A program made the translations under genes and the position numbers. This document shows positions 46,926 to 56,447 of a stretch of DNA of 64,000 nucleotides, in pieces. Source of the stretch: Candidatus Lindowbacteria bacterium RIFCSPLOWO2_12_FULL_62_27 (GTDB lineage Bacteria > Lindowbacteria > 2-12-FULL-62-27); the NCBI GenBank assembly GCA_001784175.1, contig MFPR01000020.1:124001-188000 (forward strand), in the 5' to 3' direction. How positions within the stretch are numbered: position 1 is the first letter of the stretch; each line of letters opens with the position of its first letter. A model generated the notes under the pieces. That model did not search any database and was not told where the DNA came from. It saw nothing but the letters and a program-made list of their open reading frames with translations.

Positions 46926-47597
46926 GTGCGCGGATTTTTCCTGACGTTGGAGGGACCGGAAGGCAGCGGCAAGTCCACCCAGGCCGTCAAAATCGTCGCC
47001 TATCTTCGGCGGCTCGGCCGGCGGGTCGTTCATACCCGCGAGCCCGGCGGCACGCCCCTCGGGGAATCCATACGAAAACTTCTCCTCGACCCCGCCTATC
47101 ACTCGGTCTGCCCCGAAACGGAATTTCTCCTCTACGAAGCCGTTCGCGCCCAGCATACGCGCGAGAAAATTCTCCGGCACCTGCGGGGCGGCGGCGTGGT
47201 CGTCTGCGAGCGCTATTCCGACGCTTCCCTGGCCTATCAGGGATTTGGCCGCGGCCTGAACCTTCGAACGCTCATGGCGGTCGACCGGTTCGCGACCGCC
47301 GGCCTGAAACCCTCGCTCACCCTTCTCTTCGATCTGCCTGTTGAAACGGGCCTGCGGAAGGCCGTCGCGGCCAAGAAGGAATTCGCCGCGCGCGGCGACC
47401 GCATTGAACGCGCGGGTCTCGCGTTCCACCGCCGCGTTCGACGCGGGTATCTCACCCTCGCCAAACGCTCGAAGCGCCTCCGGGTCATCCCCATCGTCCC
47501 GGCCTCCACCCCGGAGTCCACCTTCGGGATCGTCCGAAAGATATTGGACGGGTACTTGAACAAATCGGCAGCCGATGCGCGTCACGCGAAAAGGTGA
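46926..47597 (+). CDS. tmk: Thymidylate kinase
   Basis: Phosphorylates dTMP to dTDP. The 223-residue protein begins M(GTG)RGFFLTLEGPEGSGKST, with the P-loop at about 9-16; a TTG 12 bases upstream is possible. HTREPGGTPLGESIRKLLL (the DRX/EPGG region), VCERYSDASLAYQGFGRGL and LLFDLPVETGLRKAVA are family-typical. It heads tmk-yaaR-holB-ricT-metG-tatD, with yaaR beginning inside its 3' end, closely resembling the Bacillus tmk region. Confidence 0.95.
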   Translation: MRGFFLTLEGPEGSGKSTQAVKIVAYLRRLGRRVVHTREPGGTPLGESIRKLLLDPAYHSVCPETEFLLYEAVRAQHTREKILRHLRGGGVVVCERYSDASLAYQGFGRGLNLRTLMAVDRFATAGLKPSLTLLFDLPVETGLRKAVAAKKEFAARGDRIERAGLAFHRRVRRGYLTLAKRSKRLRVIPIVPASTPESTFGIVRKILDGYLNKSAADARHAKR

Positions 47598-48090
47598 AGT
47601 CGTCACGGGCGGCTCCGAGGGCCAGTCCGGCGCAGGCGCAGAGGTGGTCAGGTCCGGAAAGCCGGTCCCGATGGCCGACGTCGTCGGGCCGGCCAAGGGT
47701 CAGCCGTTCGTGGATCGCCTCTTCAGCGCCGTCCTGTCGGAAATCCACGCCGATCTCGAGACCCTCCTCGGGAGCGTCGATCGCACGGCCAAGGCGCTCG
47801 TGGCGCAGCCCAATCAGGTCAACGTCGACGCCTACAAGGAAGCCGTGTCTCATTTTCTCGCGCTCATCATCGACCAGACATCCGCCGTTCGGGAAGTTCA
47901 GGCGCTGAAGCGCGCAAAGGACGGCAAACCCAAAATGCTCCTGCGGGTGGAGATCATCAATCAGAAACTGGCGGACCTCGCGGCGGAAATCCTCCGCACA
48001 CAAAAACCGGTCATTGATCTGGTGGCCAACCGCCTGGACGAAATCAGGGGATTGCTCGTCGATCTGTATGACTGGAAGTCCCCCGGATGA
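47575..48090 (+). CDS. YaaR-family (DUF327) protein
   Basis: A 171-residue cytosolic helical protein. ADVVGPAKGQPFVDRLFSAV, LGSVDRTAKALVAQPNQVNV and FLALIIDQTSAVREVQALKR match the YaaR family found next to tmk and holB in Firmicutes and some Gram-negative genomes. Function is unknown. The start overlaps tmk by 23 bases, and the stop overlaps holB by four (ATGA), so the genes are tightly coupled. Confidence 0.8.
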   Translation: MRVTRKGEVVTGGSEGQSGAGAEVVRSGKPVPMADVVGPAKGQPFVDRLFSAVLSEIHADLETLLGSVDRTAKALVAQPNQVNVDAYKEAVSHFLALIIDQTSAVREVQALKRAKDGKPKMLLRVEIINQKLADLAAEILRTQKPVIDLVANRLDEIRGLLVDLYDWKSPG

Positions 48091-49022
48091 AACCGCCGGC
48101 CGGATCAGCGCCTCCGGCGCCCCAAGTGCCGGCGTCTCCGACGCCGGCCCTCCCCGCGCGCCATCTCGCGGCGCTGGCGCGTAGCGCGCAGCCGGTCTTT
48201 CTTGTCGGCCTCAGCCACTTCGCGCGACGCGTCGCCGCCAACGCCATTCTCCAGAAGTGGATCGGCGCGGATATGGATTCGGCCGCGCCGCCTGTGGACC
48301 TCGCCCTGCTCTTGCCGGCGGCCCGGGAGGACGGCAGTCCCGGAAGGTCGATCGGCATCGACGCCGTCAAATCCTTTGTCGACCGGCTCTGCCTCACGCC
48401 CTATGCGGGGCCGCTTCGCGCCGGATTCGTCGAGCCGGCTTCGGCGCTTACCATCGAGTCACAGAACGCGCTCCTTCGGTACGTCGAAGAACCTACCGTT
48501 ACCAGCCGCATCCTCTTCTCATCCCGCCGGTCCGATGACCTCATCCCCACGCTCCTTTCCAGATGCCGCGTCGTTCGGCTGCCCGGCAGCGCCGGCGACC
48601 GGGGCGAGGCGAAGTGGATCATGAACCTTTCGGGAAGCGAAGAAACCGAAGAAACCGTTCTCAAGCTCTATGAAATTCTCGACGATGCGGAGGCCGTCGA
48701 AAAGATTCTGGAATTCCGGCTCGCGCGCAAGGCGATCGATCTGTTCGACGCCGTTTCGGCCGGCAAGCGCCCATCCGACAAATCGGTGGCGGCCTTCATG
48801 GACCGCCGGATTCCCGCGGCCGACGGGTCGGCGCTCCTGGTCGAAATCGTCCTCGCCGCTGTCTGCTCCAATCTCCGGCATCCCGAGCCCGACCGGCGCC
48901 TCCTCGACGTCGCCCGGCGCCTTCTTGTGTTGCAGGCCGAACTCCGATACAATCCAAGCCGACTGCTGGTGTTCTCGGCAGTTCAAGAATGGCTGGATGG
49001 CCTCAGCGAAGGATATGGATAG
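48087..49022 (+). CDS. holB: DNA polymerase III delta-prime-like clamp-loader subunit
   Basis: A 311-residue AAA+ type protein. SIGIDAVKSFVDRLCLTPYA, GFVEPASALTIESQNALLRY, VEEPTVTSRILFSSRRSDDL and LLSRCRVVRLPG match HolB. The usual P-loop is replaced by VFLVGLSHFARRVAANAI, and the zinc-binding cysteines are absent. That suits a delta-prime stator, which need not bind ATP, but is more degenerate than most. Context (tmk, yaaR before; ricT after) supports the call. The stop abuts the ricT ATG. Confidence 0.88.
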   Translation: MKPPAGSAPPAPQVPASPTPALPARHLAALARSAQPVFLVGLSHFARRVAANAILQKWIGADMDSAAPPVDLALLLPAAREDGSPGRSIGIDAVKSFVDRLCLTPYAGPLRAGFVEPASALTIESQNALLRYVEEPTVTSRILFSSRRSDDLIPTLLSRCRVVRLPGSAGDRGEAKWIMNLSGSEETEETVLKLYEILDDAEAVEKILEFRLARKAIDLFDAVSAGKRPSDKSVAAFMDRRIPAADGSALLVEIVLAAVCSNLRHPEPDRRLLDVARRLLVLQAELRYNPSRLLVFSAVQEWLDGLSEGYG

Positions 49023-49850
49023 ATGGCATCAGGACTGACCTGCGCACCGCCCCGGGCCGTGGCGGTACGGTTCGAGCCGGTGACGCAACCCAAATATTAT
49101 ACGTGCGCCGACCCCGATCTTCCGGCGGGAGGCCTCGTGGTCGTGCAGGAGGAGAAATGCCTCGAAAGCGGCACGGTCGTTCATCCGCTGCAGGAATTGA
49201 AGGATCCCTCCACGCTCATCTCAGGAAAAATCCTGCGCGCGGCCTCCGAAGATGACCGGCTCGTCATCGTCAAGAACAGCCTGTCGGCCCGGCAGGCGCT
49301 TGTCCAGGCGAAGGTCCAGGTCGAACGCCGGCAGCTTCCCATGGCGCTCTTTCACGCCCGATACAGCTTCGACCGCACCCGCCTGACCTTCCAGTTTACC
49401 GCCGAGGGACGGATCGATTTTCGCGAACTCCTGAAAGACCTCGCCGCGCTCTTCCGCGCGCGAATTGAACTGAGGCAGGTGGGCGCCCGGGAGGAAACGC
49501 GCGTCATCGGCGGATTCGGTCCCTGCGGCCGCCGCACCTGCTGCTCGACCTTTCTGGCCGACTTGCGGTCGATCTCGATCAAGATGGCCAAGGACCAGGG
49601 ATTGCAGCAGAATCCCAATAAAGTCACGGGACTCTGCGGCAAGCTCATGTGTTGTCTCCGGTACGAAGTCGAGTTTTACAGAAACACGCTCGCGGCCTAT
49701 CCCCCCATCGATTCGCAGGTCGTGGGGGACAATATTCGTGGAACGGTCATCCATCAGAATCCCGTCAAGGGCACGGTCACGCTCGGTGTCGCCGAGGGTC
49801 TGACGCGGGAAGTCCCGGTCGGCGCCGTTCAGGCCGTTCAAACGGCCTGA
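49023..49850 (+). CDS. ricT: PSP1-domain regulatory protein RicT (YaaT)
   Basis: A 275-residue protein. The PSP1 domain covers the middle (LVIVKNSLSARQALVQAKVQ; DRTRLTFQFTAEGRIDFREL; FRARIELRQVGAREETRVIG). Cysteine motifs GPCGRRTCCSTFL and GLCGKLMCCLRYE are the Fe-S ligand set of RicT/YaaT, which in Bacillus forms the Y complex affecting mRNA maturation through RNase Y. The partner RicA/RicF proteins are not nearby. It directly follows holB and precedes metG, as in Firmicutes. Confidence 0.9.
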   Translation: MASGLTCAPPRAVAVRFEPVTQPKYYTCADPDLPAGGLVVVQEEKCLESGTVVHPLQELKDPSTLISGKILRAASEDDRLVIVKNSLSARQALVQAKVQVERRQLPMALFHARYSFDRTRLTFQFTAEGRIDFRELLKDLAALFRARIELRQVGAREETRVIGGFGPCGRRTCCSTFLADLRSISIKMAKDQGLQQNPNKVTGLCGKLMCCLRYEVEFYRNTLAAYPPIDSQVVGDNIRGTVIHQNPVKGTVTLGVAEGLTREVPVGAVQAVQTA

Positions 49851-49867
49851 CGGGTTTCGAGTCTCCC

Positions 49868-51754
49868 ATGCCTGCCGCGCGGCCGATCCTCATCACCACG
49901 CCGATCTATTACGTCAATGACGTGCCCCACATCGGTCATGCCTACACCACCATCGCGGCGGACGTCGTCGCGCGGCATCACCGGGCGTTCGGCCGGCCCG
50001 TGTTCTTCCTCACGGGAACCGACGAGCACGGCCTCAAGGTGCAGAAGGCGGCGGAGGAGCGCGGCGTCAGTCCCAAACGGCATTGCGACGAAACGGTCGA
50101 ACGGTTCCTGAGCCTCTGGCGCGTTCTCAACATCTCCTTCGATGCCTTCATCCGCACGACCGACTCCGACCACGAGCAATTCGTCCGCGGCGCGCTCGAG
50201 GATCTTTGGAAAAAGGGCGAAATCGTGGCCCGGGATTATGTCGGGTGCTATTGCGTGCCTTGCGAGCGCTTCTGGACGGACAAGGATCTTCAGGACGGTA
50301 ATTGCCCCGATTGCCGCAGGCCGGTCGAACGGCTCTCGGAAAAAAATTATTTTTTCTTGATGAGCCGCCGGCAGGACGAACTCCGCGCAGCGATCCGGAG
50401 CGGCCGCATGTCGGTCCTGCCGGAGTCCCGGAGAAACGAGGTGCTGGGATTCCTGGAAAAACCGCTGGAGGATCTCTGCATCTCGAGACCCAAAAAACGG
50501 CTCGAATGGGGAATTCCCCTGCCCTTTGACGCCGACTACGTCACCTACGTCTGGTTTGACGCCCTGCTCAATTACGCCTCCGCGCTTGTCTACACCCCGC
50601 GCGGCCGGCCCGGCGCAACGCCGCCCGACTGGCAGACGGCCGACATCGTGCATCTGATCGGAAAAGACATCCTCACGACGCACTCGGTCTACTGGCCCTC
50701 GATGCTGCTCGGCCTCGGATGGGCATTGCCCGCGCGGATCGTCGCGCACGGATGGTGGACGGTCGAAGGCCAGAAGATGTCGAAGTCGCTTGGAAACGCG
50801 ATCGATCCAAATGTCATCACCGCAACCTACGGGGTCGACGCGTTCCGGTATTTTCTGCTCCGAGAAGTTCCTTTCGGCCAGGACGGCGATTTTTCGGCGG
50901 CGGGACTGCTCGGCCGGATCCATCACGACCTCGCCGACGAGTTCGGAAATCTGGTCGGCCGGCTGGCGGCGCTGGTCAAGCAGAAGGAGAACGGAAAGAT
51001 CGCGTTGGATGCGTTTCGGCCGGAGGCGGCCAGGCGAAAGCTGCTGGACGACGCCCGGGCGGCCACCGAATCGTTCCAATTCTCCGTCGCCCTCACGGCA
51101 TTGAGTGCGCTCTTCGCCGATCTCAACAAAAAAATAAACGACGAGCGGCCATGGGAATCCGAGGCCTCCCGGCGGCGCGAGACGCTCGCCACCGCCGCGG
51201 TGGAACTTGCGCGCGCCGTCTTCCTGCTCTCCGCCTACACGCCGGACCTCGCGAAAAGTGCGGCAGAGCGGCTGGGCTGCGCGCGCGATTTCCAGGACGC
51301 CGCGCGGCTTTTTTCGGACGACGAGGTTCGTCGCGCGGCGCCGTGGACGGTGTCGGCGGGAAAACCGCTGGTTGAAAAACTGGTTATCCCTTTATCCCCG
51401 GCAACTCTTCCTGAAGGCAAGGCTGTGATTGACTTCGCTGACTTTCAGAAAATCGAACTCAAAACCGCCAGGATCCTCACGGCCGAACGCGTTGCGGGCA
51501 GCGACAAGCTCATCCGGCTGGAGGTGGCGCTCGGGGAGGAACCTGTAATCAAACGCCAGCTCGTCGCCGGCATCGGCCGCCGGTACGCGCCGGAACAGCT
51601 TGTCGGCAAGTCCGTGATCGTGGTGGCCAACTTGAAGCCCAGAAAAATCTTCGGCGTCGAATCCAACGGCATGATCCTGGCGGCCGGAACCGAAACGGGC
51701 CTCTGCCTTCTGACGCCGGACGGCGAGATCGACCCGGGAACGCCCGTTCAGTAA
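49868..51754 (+). CDS. metG: Methionyl-tRNA synthetase with C-terminal tRNA-binding domain
   Basis: Charges tRNA-Met. The 628-residue protein shows the class I HIGH motif (PHIGHAY, 20-26), GTDEHGLKVQKAAEE, a zinc-ribbon-type CYCVPCERFWTDKDL and CPDC set, YVWFDALLNY, and GQKMSKSLGN. The C-terminal about 100 residues (FADFQKIELKTARILTAERV, LVGKSVIVVANLKPRKIFGV) are a Trbp111/EMAP-type dimerisation and tRNA-binding domain. ATG 49868 follows the ricT stop by 17 bases. The stop precedes the apparent tatD CTG by one base. Confidence 0.97.
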   Translation: MPAARPILITTPIYYVNDVPHIGHAYTTIAADVVARHHRAFGRPVFFLTGTDEHGLKVQKAAEERGVSPKRHCDETVERFLSLWRVLNISFDAFIRTTDSDHEQFVRGALEDLWKKGEIVARDYVGCYCVPCERFWTDKDLQDGNCPDCRRPVERLSEKNYFFLMSRRQDELRAAIRSGRMSVLPESRRNEVLGFLEKPLEDLCISRPKKRLEWGIPLPFDADYVTYVWFDALLNYASALVYTPRGRPGATPPDWQTADIVHLIGKDILTTHSVYWPSMLLGLGWALPARIVAHGWWTVEGQKMSKSLGNAIDPNVITATYGVDAFRYFLLREVPFGQDGDFSAAGLLGRIHHDLADEFGNLVGRLAALVKQKENGKIALDAFRPEAARRKLLDDARAATESFQFSVALTALSALFADLNKKINDERPWESEASRRRETLATAAVELARAVFLLSAYTPDLAKSAAERLGCARDFQDAARLFSDDEVRRAAPWTVSAGKPLVEKLVIPLSPATLPEGKAVIDFADFQKIELKTARILTAERVAGSDKLIRLEVALGEEPVIKRQLVAGIGRRYAPEQLVGKSVIVVANLKPRKIFGVESNGMILAAGTETGLCLLTPDGEIDPGTPVQ

Positions 51755-51755
51755 G

Positions 51756-52550
51756 CTGATTTACGCCGCCGACACTCACTGTCACCTCGATGATCCGGCC
51801 TTTGCGCCGGATCTGGCCGAAGTCATCCAACGGGCGGCGGAAGCCGGCGTTCGGCCGATTGTCGCGCCGGCCGAATCTCTGCCTTCCGCAAAACGCATCC
51901 TCGAAATCGCGGCGGTTCACCCCTCCGTCCTTCCCTGTGTCGGCGTTCATCCGCACAAGGCGCAGTCGTTCGATGAATCTCAAATGCCTCTCTTTGAGTC
52001 GATGGCCGCCCGCCCAGAGGTCGTCGGGATCGGGGAAATCGGCCTCGATTATTATTATGAATTCAGCCCGCCCGACACCCAGATGCGGACGCTCTCCTTT
52101 TTTCTAGAAATGGCCGCACGGCTCAACAAGCCGGCTTGCCTCCACGTGCGGGACAAGTCCGGGGAGAGTCGCGCCGTGGATGATCTTCTGGGCGCGCTCC
52201 GACCGCTGGCGGGCCGGCTCCGCGGCGTCGTCCACTGCTTTTCCGGCGGTCTCGAGGATGCCCGCCGCATCCTTGATCTGGGACTCCACCTGTCCTTCAC
52301 CGGCATCCTGACGTTCAAGAATGCGTCCGCCCTTCGCGATGTCTTCGCGCGCCTTCCTGCCGACCGGATCCTGCTCGAAACCGACGCGCCGTATCTCGCG
52401 CCCGACCCCCATCGGGGACACCGCAACGAACCCATGTTTCTCACGCGCATCTTTACCCTCTCGGCCGGCCTCCTGCGCCTCGCCGAACCCGACTGGTCCG
52501 ACCGCCTGCGGCTGAACCAGACGCAGGTGTTCGGCCGGGCCTGCGCATGA
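51756..52550 (+). CDS. tatD: TatD-family metal-dependent DNase, apparent CTG start
   Basis: A 264-residue TIM-barrel hydrolase. From CTG 51756 the product reads M(CTG)IYAADTHCHLDD, with metal ligands His8 and His10. GIGEIGLDYYYEFSPPDTQM, ACLHVRDKSGE, GVVHCFSGGLEDARRI and LLETDAPYLAPDPHRGHRNE complete the family motifs. The frame is closed by a TGA at 51711 and holds no ATG, GTG or TTG before the catalytic N-terminus; the first ATG (51984) would delete it. CTG is the most credible start (ACG 51720 and ATT 51759 are alternatives). It lies one base after the metG stop. Confidence 0.87.
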   Translation: MIYAADTHCHLDDPAFAPDLAEVIQRAAEAGVRPIVAPAESLPSAKRILEIAAVHPSVLPCVGVHPHKAQSFDESQMPLFESMAARPEVVGIGEIGLDYYYEFSPPDTQMRTLSFFLEMAARLNKPACLHVRDKSGESRAVDDLLGALRPLAGRLRGVVHCFSGGLEDARRILDLGLHLSFTGILTFKNASALRDVFARLPADRILLETDAPYLAPDPHRGHRNEPMFLTRIFTLSAGLLRLAEPDWSDRLRLNQTQVFGRACA

Positions 52551-52580
52551 GGAAGCGCCGCCCCTGTTAAAAAAATCCTA

Positions 52581-52609
52581 TTGACAGGAGGCGCCCGATC
52601 AGGTTTAAG
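52581..52609 (+). promoter_or_regulatory. Sigma70-type promoter upstream of the TPR-protein gene
   Basis: TTGACA (52581-52586), 17-bp spacer, TTTAAG (52604-52609). About 90 bases of AT-rich leader separate it from GTG 52703. Confidence 0.55.
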
Positions 52610-52702
52610 GAGGATACAGGAAGAGAGATACGGCATCCGAACATACAATGTGTTTTTTGTTTTCGGATTTTTCTCATAACTTTTGACACTGAGGGGTGTC
52701 GG

Positions 52703-55183
52703 GTGCCGTGTAAGCACGAGCAGGACGTGAAGGCGGGGTTGTGCACTCGAAGGCCGTATTATCTCTCGGTCTTTCTCTCCATATTGATATGGTCCTCCCT
52801 CGGATCGAGTTCTCTTGCCCTCACTCCCCGAGAGGAACTGCAACAGATTCTGAATCAAATCCCCGCCGAGTGGTGGAACGGCGGATGGGACAAGCTCGCC
52901 GAATTGGAATCGTTTATCCAAGCCTATCCGGATAAACCCGAACTTTGCGCCACGGCGCAGTTTTACATCGGGGCGTATTACAACGGCGTCAAACAATATG
53001 AAAAATCCGTCGAGGCCCATCAGACGTTGCTGACGAAATATCCAACGGCAAAGGAATGCGTGAAATCTCTGTGGGAAATCGGCTATATCCAGCAACATAG
53101 GTTGAAGAACCTGTCTGAAGCTCTTCAGGCCTATAAGCGGATCATCAATCAATATGGAGAGAGCGCCGAGACGCCGAAGGCGATGCTGGCGGCGGGCATT
53201 ATCTATCACCGGGCCAAACAACCCGATGTGGCGATCCAGACTTATCAAGACTTGATCCGAGCACATCCAGAGGCCGATGAATCTCCACGGGCTCTGTTGA
53301 AAACAGGGATCATCTACCGCGAGGTGAAGAAAAGAGATCAGGAACTCCAACCGTATGAGCAGGTGCTTCAAACTTATGGCCACACCAAGTATGCTCCGGA
53401 GGCCAAATTGTTGATCGGCGAATATCATATGCGAGCGAAGGACCATGAGAAGGCCATCGCCATATTTCAGGAAATGATCCAGGATTATCCGAGCGCGGAA
53501 AAAGTGCCGGAGGCATTGATCAATATTGGCGTGTGTTACCGGGAGCAAAGGAAATGGAAAGAGGAGATGACAGCCTATCAGGAGGTGCTGAAAAAATATG
53601 GAAACACGGAATATGCGCCCCGCGCGAAATTTGAGATGGGGGAGTGCTATCAGATCGCGAAGGACTACAACACGGCCATAGAAGTTCTGCGGGATCTGAT
53701 CTGGAAATATCCGAAATCGGAGGAGGCCCCGCGGGCGTTGTTAAAGATCGGGCTTATCTACCGCCAGTTGAATGATTTTGACCAAGAGTTGGCAACGTAC
53801 CAGAAGGTAGTCGAGCATTTTGGAAGCACCAAATACGCGGCGGCCGCCCAACTCAAGATCGGAGGGGTTTACCAACGGGCCAAGAAATACGAGAAAGCGA
53901 TCGAGGCGTATGGTGATTTGGTTAGTAACGTCCCGGATGTGGATGAAGCTCCGCGCGCGCTTATGAACACGGCCGAATGCTATTTATTGTTGAAGGATCC
54001 CGCACGTGCCATCCGGACGTTTCAGCAAGTGAGCGAGTCCTATCCCACAGGCGAATACGCGGCGAGGGCAAAACTCGCAATAGGGCGTCAGTATCTCACC
54101 TTGGGAGAAGTTGAAAAGGCAAGGGCATATCTTTCTCAAGTAGTGTCAGATCAAAAACTGATTCCCGGCCGGCCTTTAATGGAAGCACGTTTGGTGATGG
54201 GAGATATTGCAAGATCAATGGGAGAACGCGGGGAGGCATTCGGTCACTACAAAGAAGCGTATCGTGAGCCATATCACAATGTGAAATTGCTGAAGGAGGT
54301 GATCGAGAAACTATATCACGAATTTTATCACCAAGATCGCAATTATAATCGAGCAAACCGTTTCATCGCGTATCAGGCGTATGGGCCCACCGGAGAAGAT
54401 GGAGCGGGAGGAACAACAGATGACCTGAAAGACCCGTTAATTGAGGATGCGCTTGAGGCGGCGAGCATCATCCAGCGGAGGAATGAGGCATTGAGCCAAG
54501 AGGATTTGTTGGAATTGTTAAGCTATCTATTACCGAAAATAGGCAAGTTTGAGGCGGCCGAAGCCGCGAGCAAAGAAGCGATGTCAATGCAGACAAGTAA
54601 GGCGATTGATCCGACGGTCACGGTAGGGGTACGGGTGACAGCGTTGAAACAGTTGGTGAAGAATGTGGCCGCAAGTCCATTACCAATGAGCCATGTTGAA
54701 TTGTATCGGGAGGCGATCTGGAGAAAGCAGCAGAGATATAGAGATATCATTCCGTTGGTGAGGCAGTCATTGGTGGAGTACGGCGGAGCGACTGCGATTC
54801 GGGAGGTGCAGGCTGAAGCGGAGAATCTGATCGCGAATGCGTATGAACTGCTCGGCGATCTGGATCGAAGCATTCAGGAATATGAGATTCTGGCAAACAA
54901 CGCGCCGACACTGGATTGGGAATTGTTCTGGCGGTTTATTCTGGCCGAGTTATATATTGACAAGGGCGAAGATGAGAAAGGGATATCGATTTATCGCAGC
55001 GTGATTCAGAATCATTTTCAGCATGAGAACTGGCCTGCCTCTGCGCATTTTGAACTGGCGATATATTTCAAGGATATAGGGGAAGTCGCCCAAGCACGTA
55101 AAGAATTACAGGAGATCGTGGCACATTATCCGAAATCGGCATGGTTCGACCCTGCGACAATAAATCTGACGACATGGAAATGA
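52703..55183 (+). CDS. Secreted TPR-repeat protein
   Basis: An 826-residue protein from GTG 52703, with a signal-like segment (YYLSVFLSILIWSSLGSSSL). Residues about 50-520 are tandem TPR/YbgF-type repeats of 34-36 residues, often paired (FYIGAYYNGVKQYEKSVEAH, LLKTGIIYREVKKRDQELQP, FEMGECYQIAKDYNTAIEVL, LKIGGVYQRAKKYEKAIEAY). A C-terminal helical region also ends in TPRs (GDLDRSIQEYEILANNAPTL). It probably forms a periplasmic scaffold for protein contacts. Base composition here is visibly lower in GC than in the preceding genes, and it opens the accessory island. Confidence 0.8.
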   Translation: MPCKHEQDVKAGLCTRRPYYLSVFLSILIWSSLGSSSLALTPREELQQILNQIPAEWWNGGWDKLAELESFIQAYPDKPELCATAQFYIGAYYNGVKQYEKSVEAHQTLLTKYPTAKECVKSLWEIGYIQQHRLKNLSEALQAYKRIINQYGESAETPKAMLAAGIIYHRAKQPDVAIQTYQDLIRAHPEADESPRALLKTGIIYREVKKRDQELQPYEQVLQTYGHTKYAPEAKLLIGEYHMRAKDHEKAIAIFQEMIQDYPSAEKVPEALINIGVCYREQRKWKEEMTAYQEVLKKYGNTEYAPRAKFEMGECYQIAKDYNTAIEVLRDLIWKYPKSEEAPRALLKIGLIYRQLNDFDQELATYQKVVEHFGSTKYAAAAQLKIGGVYQRAKKYEKAIEAYGDLVSNVPDVDEAPRALMNTAECYLLLKDPARAIRTFQQVSESYPTGEYAARAKLAIGRQYLTLGEVEKARAYLSQVVSDQKLIPGRPLMEARLVMGDIARSMGERGEAFGHYKEAYREPYHNVKLLKEVIEKLYHEFYHQDRNYNRANRFIAYQAYGPTGEDGAGGTTDDLKDPLIEDALEAASIIQRRNEALSQEDLLELLSYLLPKIGKFEAAEAASKEAMSMQTSKAIDPTVTVGVRVTALKQLVKNVAASPLPMSHVELYREAIWRKQQRYRDIIPLVRQSLVEYGGATAIREVQAEAENLIANAYELLGDLDRSIQEYEILANNAPTLDWELFWRFILAELYIDKGEDEKGISIYRSVIQNHFQHENWPASAHFELAIYFKDIGEVAQARKELQEIVAHYPKSAWFDPATINLTTWK

Positions 55184-55319
55184 GATCAAACCAGATGCGG
55201 CTCTGTCGATTAGTGTCTCTTCCGGGCCTGGTGGACATCCCTCACATTCGGTCGATATCGAGGGGCTGGCGAAATGGTCGCACAGCAACAATGAGACGAT
55301 TGTTTCCCTTGGAAATACA

Positions 55320-56318
55320 ATGTCGACTTGGAGTCGACAATCATCAGCCAGCTCCGAAGAGTTTTTCATAAGCATGGCCTCTCAGAACGAGTTTCGAACC
55401 CCTCGGCTTGGGCCGAGGCTCGTTGACATAAAATATGTCCTAAAAATGCTCTTCTGGTTTATGCTATGCTCTGCCATCATGATCATCTTTGTCGTCCCTA
55501 TTGCTATAGCTTGGGTTCGAGTAACAATAACGATTCCCGGCTCTGCGGACAGGTGGTTCGTTTATTGTAACGAAACGGTTACTGTCCACGCGAGAGTTCG
55601 CTCAGGATTATGGAGACCCAACAAAGGACATAATGATATTAGTAATCCTAATTATTATCAAATACCCGTCAGCGTTATATGGTCATTGACCACAGATATG
55701 CCGACGGGCGCGGGTTCTATATCTTCGCCGTCGACCACCGATTCCTATGGTCTTACGACCACCACCTATACGGCTCCAGGTACAACCGGAGGACCTTCCA
55801 AGCTTGGGCATACCACAGTTAACGGATTAACGGCCGCGCCCGGCACTGGAGCAAAAAGCTTCCAAATACGTGGCATCCCCTCGAAACCACCTTCGCCGGA
55901 TCCAAGTGCAACTCAGTTCAGCGACTATCTTGCTTTAGTAAAGAAGTATATTAATCTTTCAACAGAACAAACGGCTAAAGATGTCTTGTCTGAACAGGAG
56001 AATGAATGTCCTGCTATCACATATGATCCTTCGCTGCCTGACACCAGGTCCGGGCTCACAAAAATAGACAAAAATACAAATGCATGTAAATCGGTTTCGT
56101 TTGGGAAGAGCGCGTTACGCGATGTTGATGAGTTTATTAAAACCGTAATACACGAGGCCGGACACATTCGGGCAAAGAATAGCACACAACCGGATAAAGA
56201 TAATGATGGTGCTCGCGAGGATTTTGACTTGGACGACAATTCATGGGAACCGAATGCATTAGAAGATTTTCTTCACCAATTCGAAACAGATCATAATCCC
56301 GGTAATATTTGTAGCTAG
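55320..56318 (+). CDS. Membrane-anchored protein with HEAGH zinc-metallopeptidase-like motif
   Basis: A 332-residue protein from ATG 55320 (MASQNEF at 55374 is an alternative start). One transmembrane segment (FWFMLCSAIMIIFVVPIAIA, about residues 44-65) is followed by an Ig-like extracytoplasmic region rich in Ser, Thr and Gly (residues 90-180). Near the C-terminus is FIKTVIHEAGHIRAK, a HExxH zinc motif, followed by the acidic DKDNDGAREDFDLDDNSWEP, which resembles a calcium-binding loop. The frame stays open upstream to 55170, past the start, so the N-terminus may be longer. No family recognised. Confidence 0.65.
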   Translation: MSTWSRQSSASSEEFFISMASQNEFRTPRLGPRLVDIKYVLKMLFWFMLCSAIMIIFVVPIAIAWVRVTITIPGSADRWFVYCNETVTVHARVRSGLWRPNKGHNDISNPNYYQIPVSVIWSLTTDMPTGAGSISSPSTTDSYGLTTTTYTAPGTTGGPSKLGHTTVNGLTAAPGTGAKSFQIRGIPSKPPSPDPSATQFSDYLALVKKYINLSTEQTAKDVLSEQENECPAITYDPSLPDTRSGLTKIDKNTNACKSVSFGKSALRDVDEFIKTVIHEAGHIRAKNSTQPDKDNDGAREDFDLDDNSWEPNALEDFLHQFETDHNPGNICS

Positions 56319-56447
56319 TGTTTAGAAAAATGCCAATAATTGATAACGTGCGATCGGCTTCCTAATGGATGTAGATAAGGGTTTAGAGGTTGCGCGACCA
56401 GACGTACTATTCTGCCGACGAGTAAGGAATTTTACAGGAGGTGGGTC

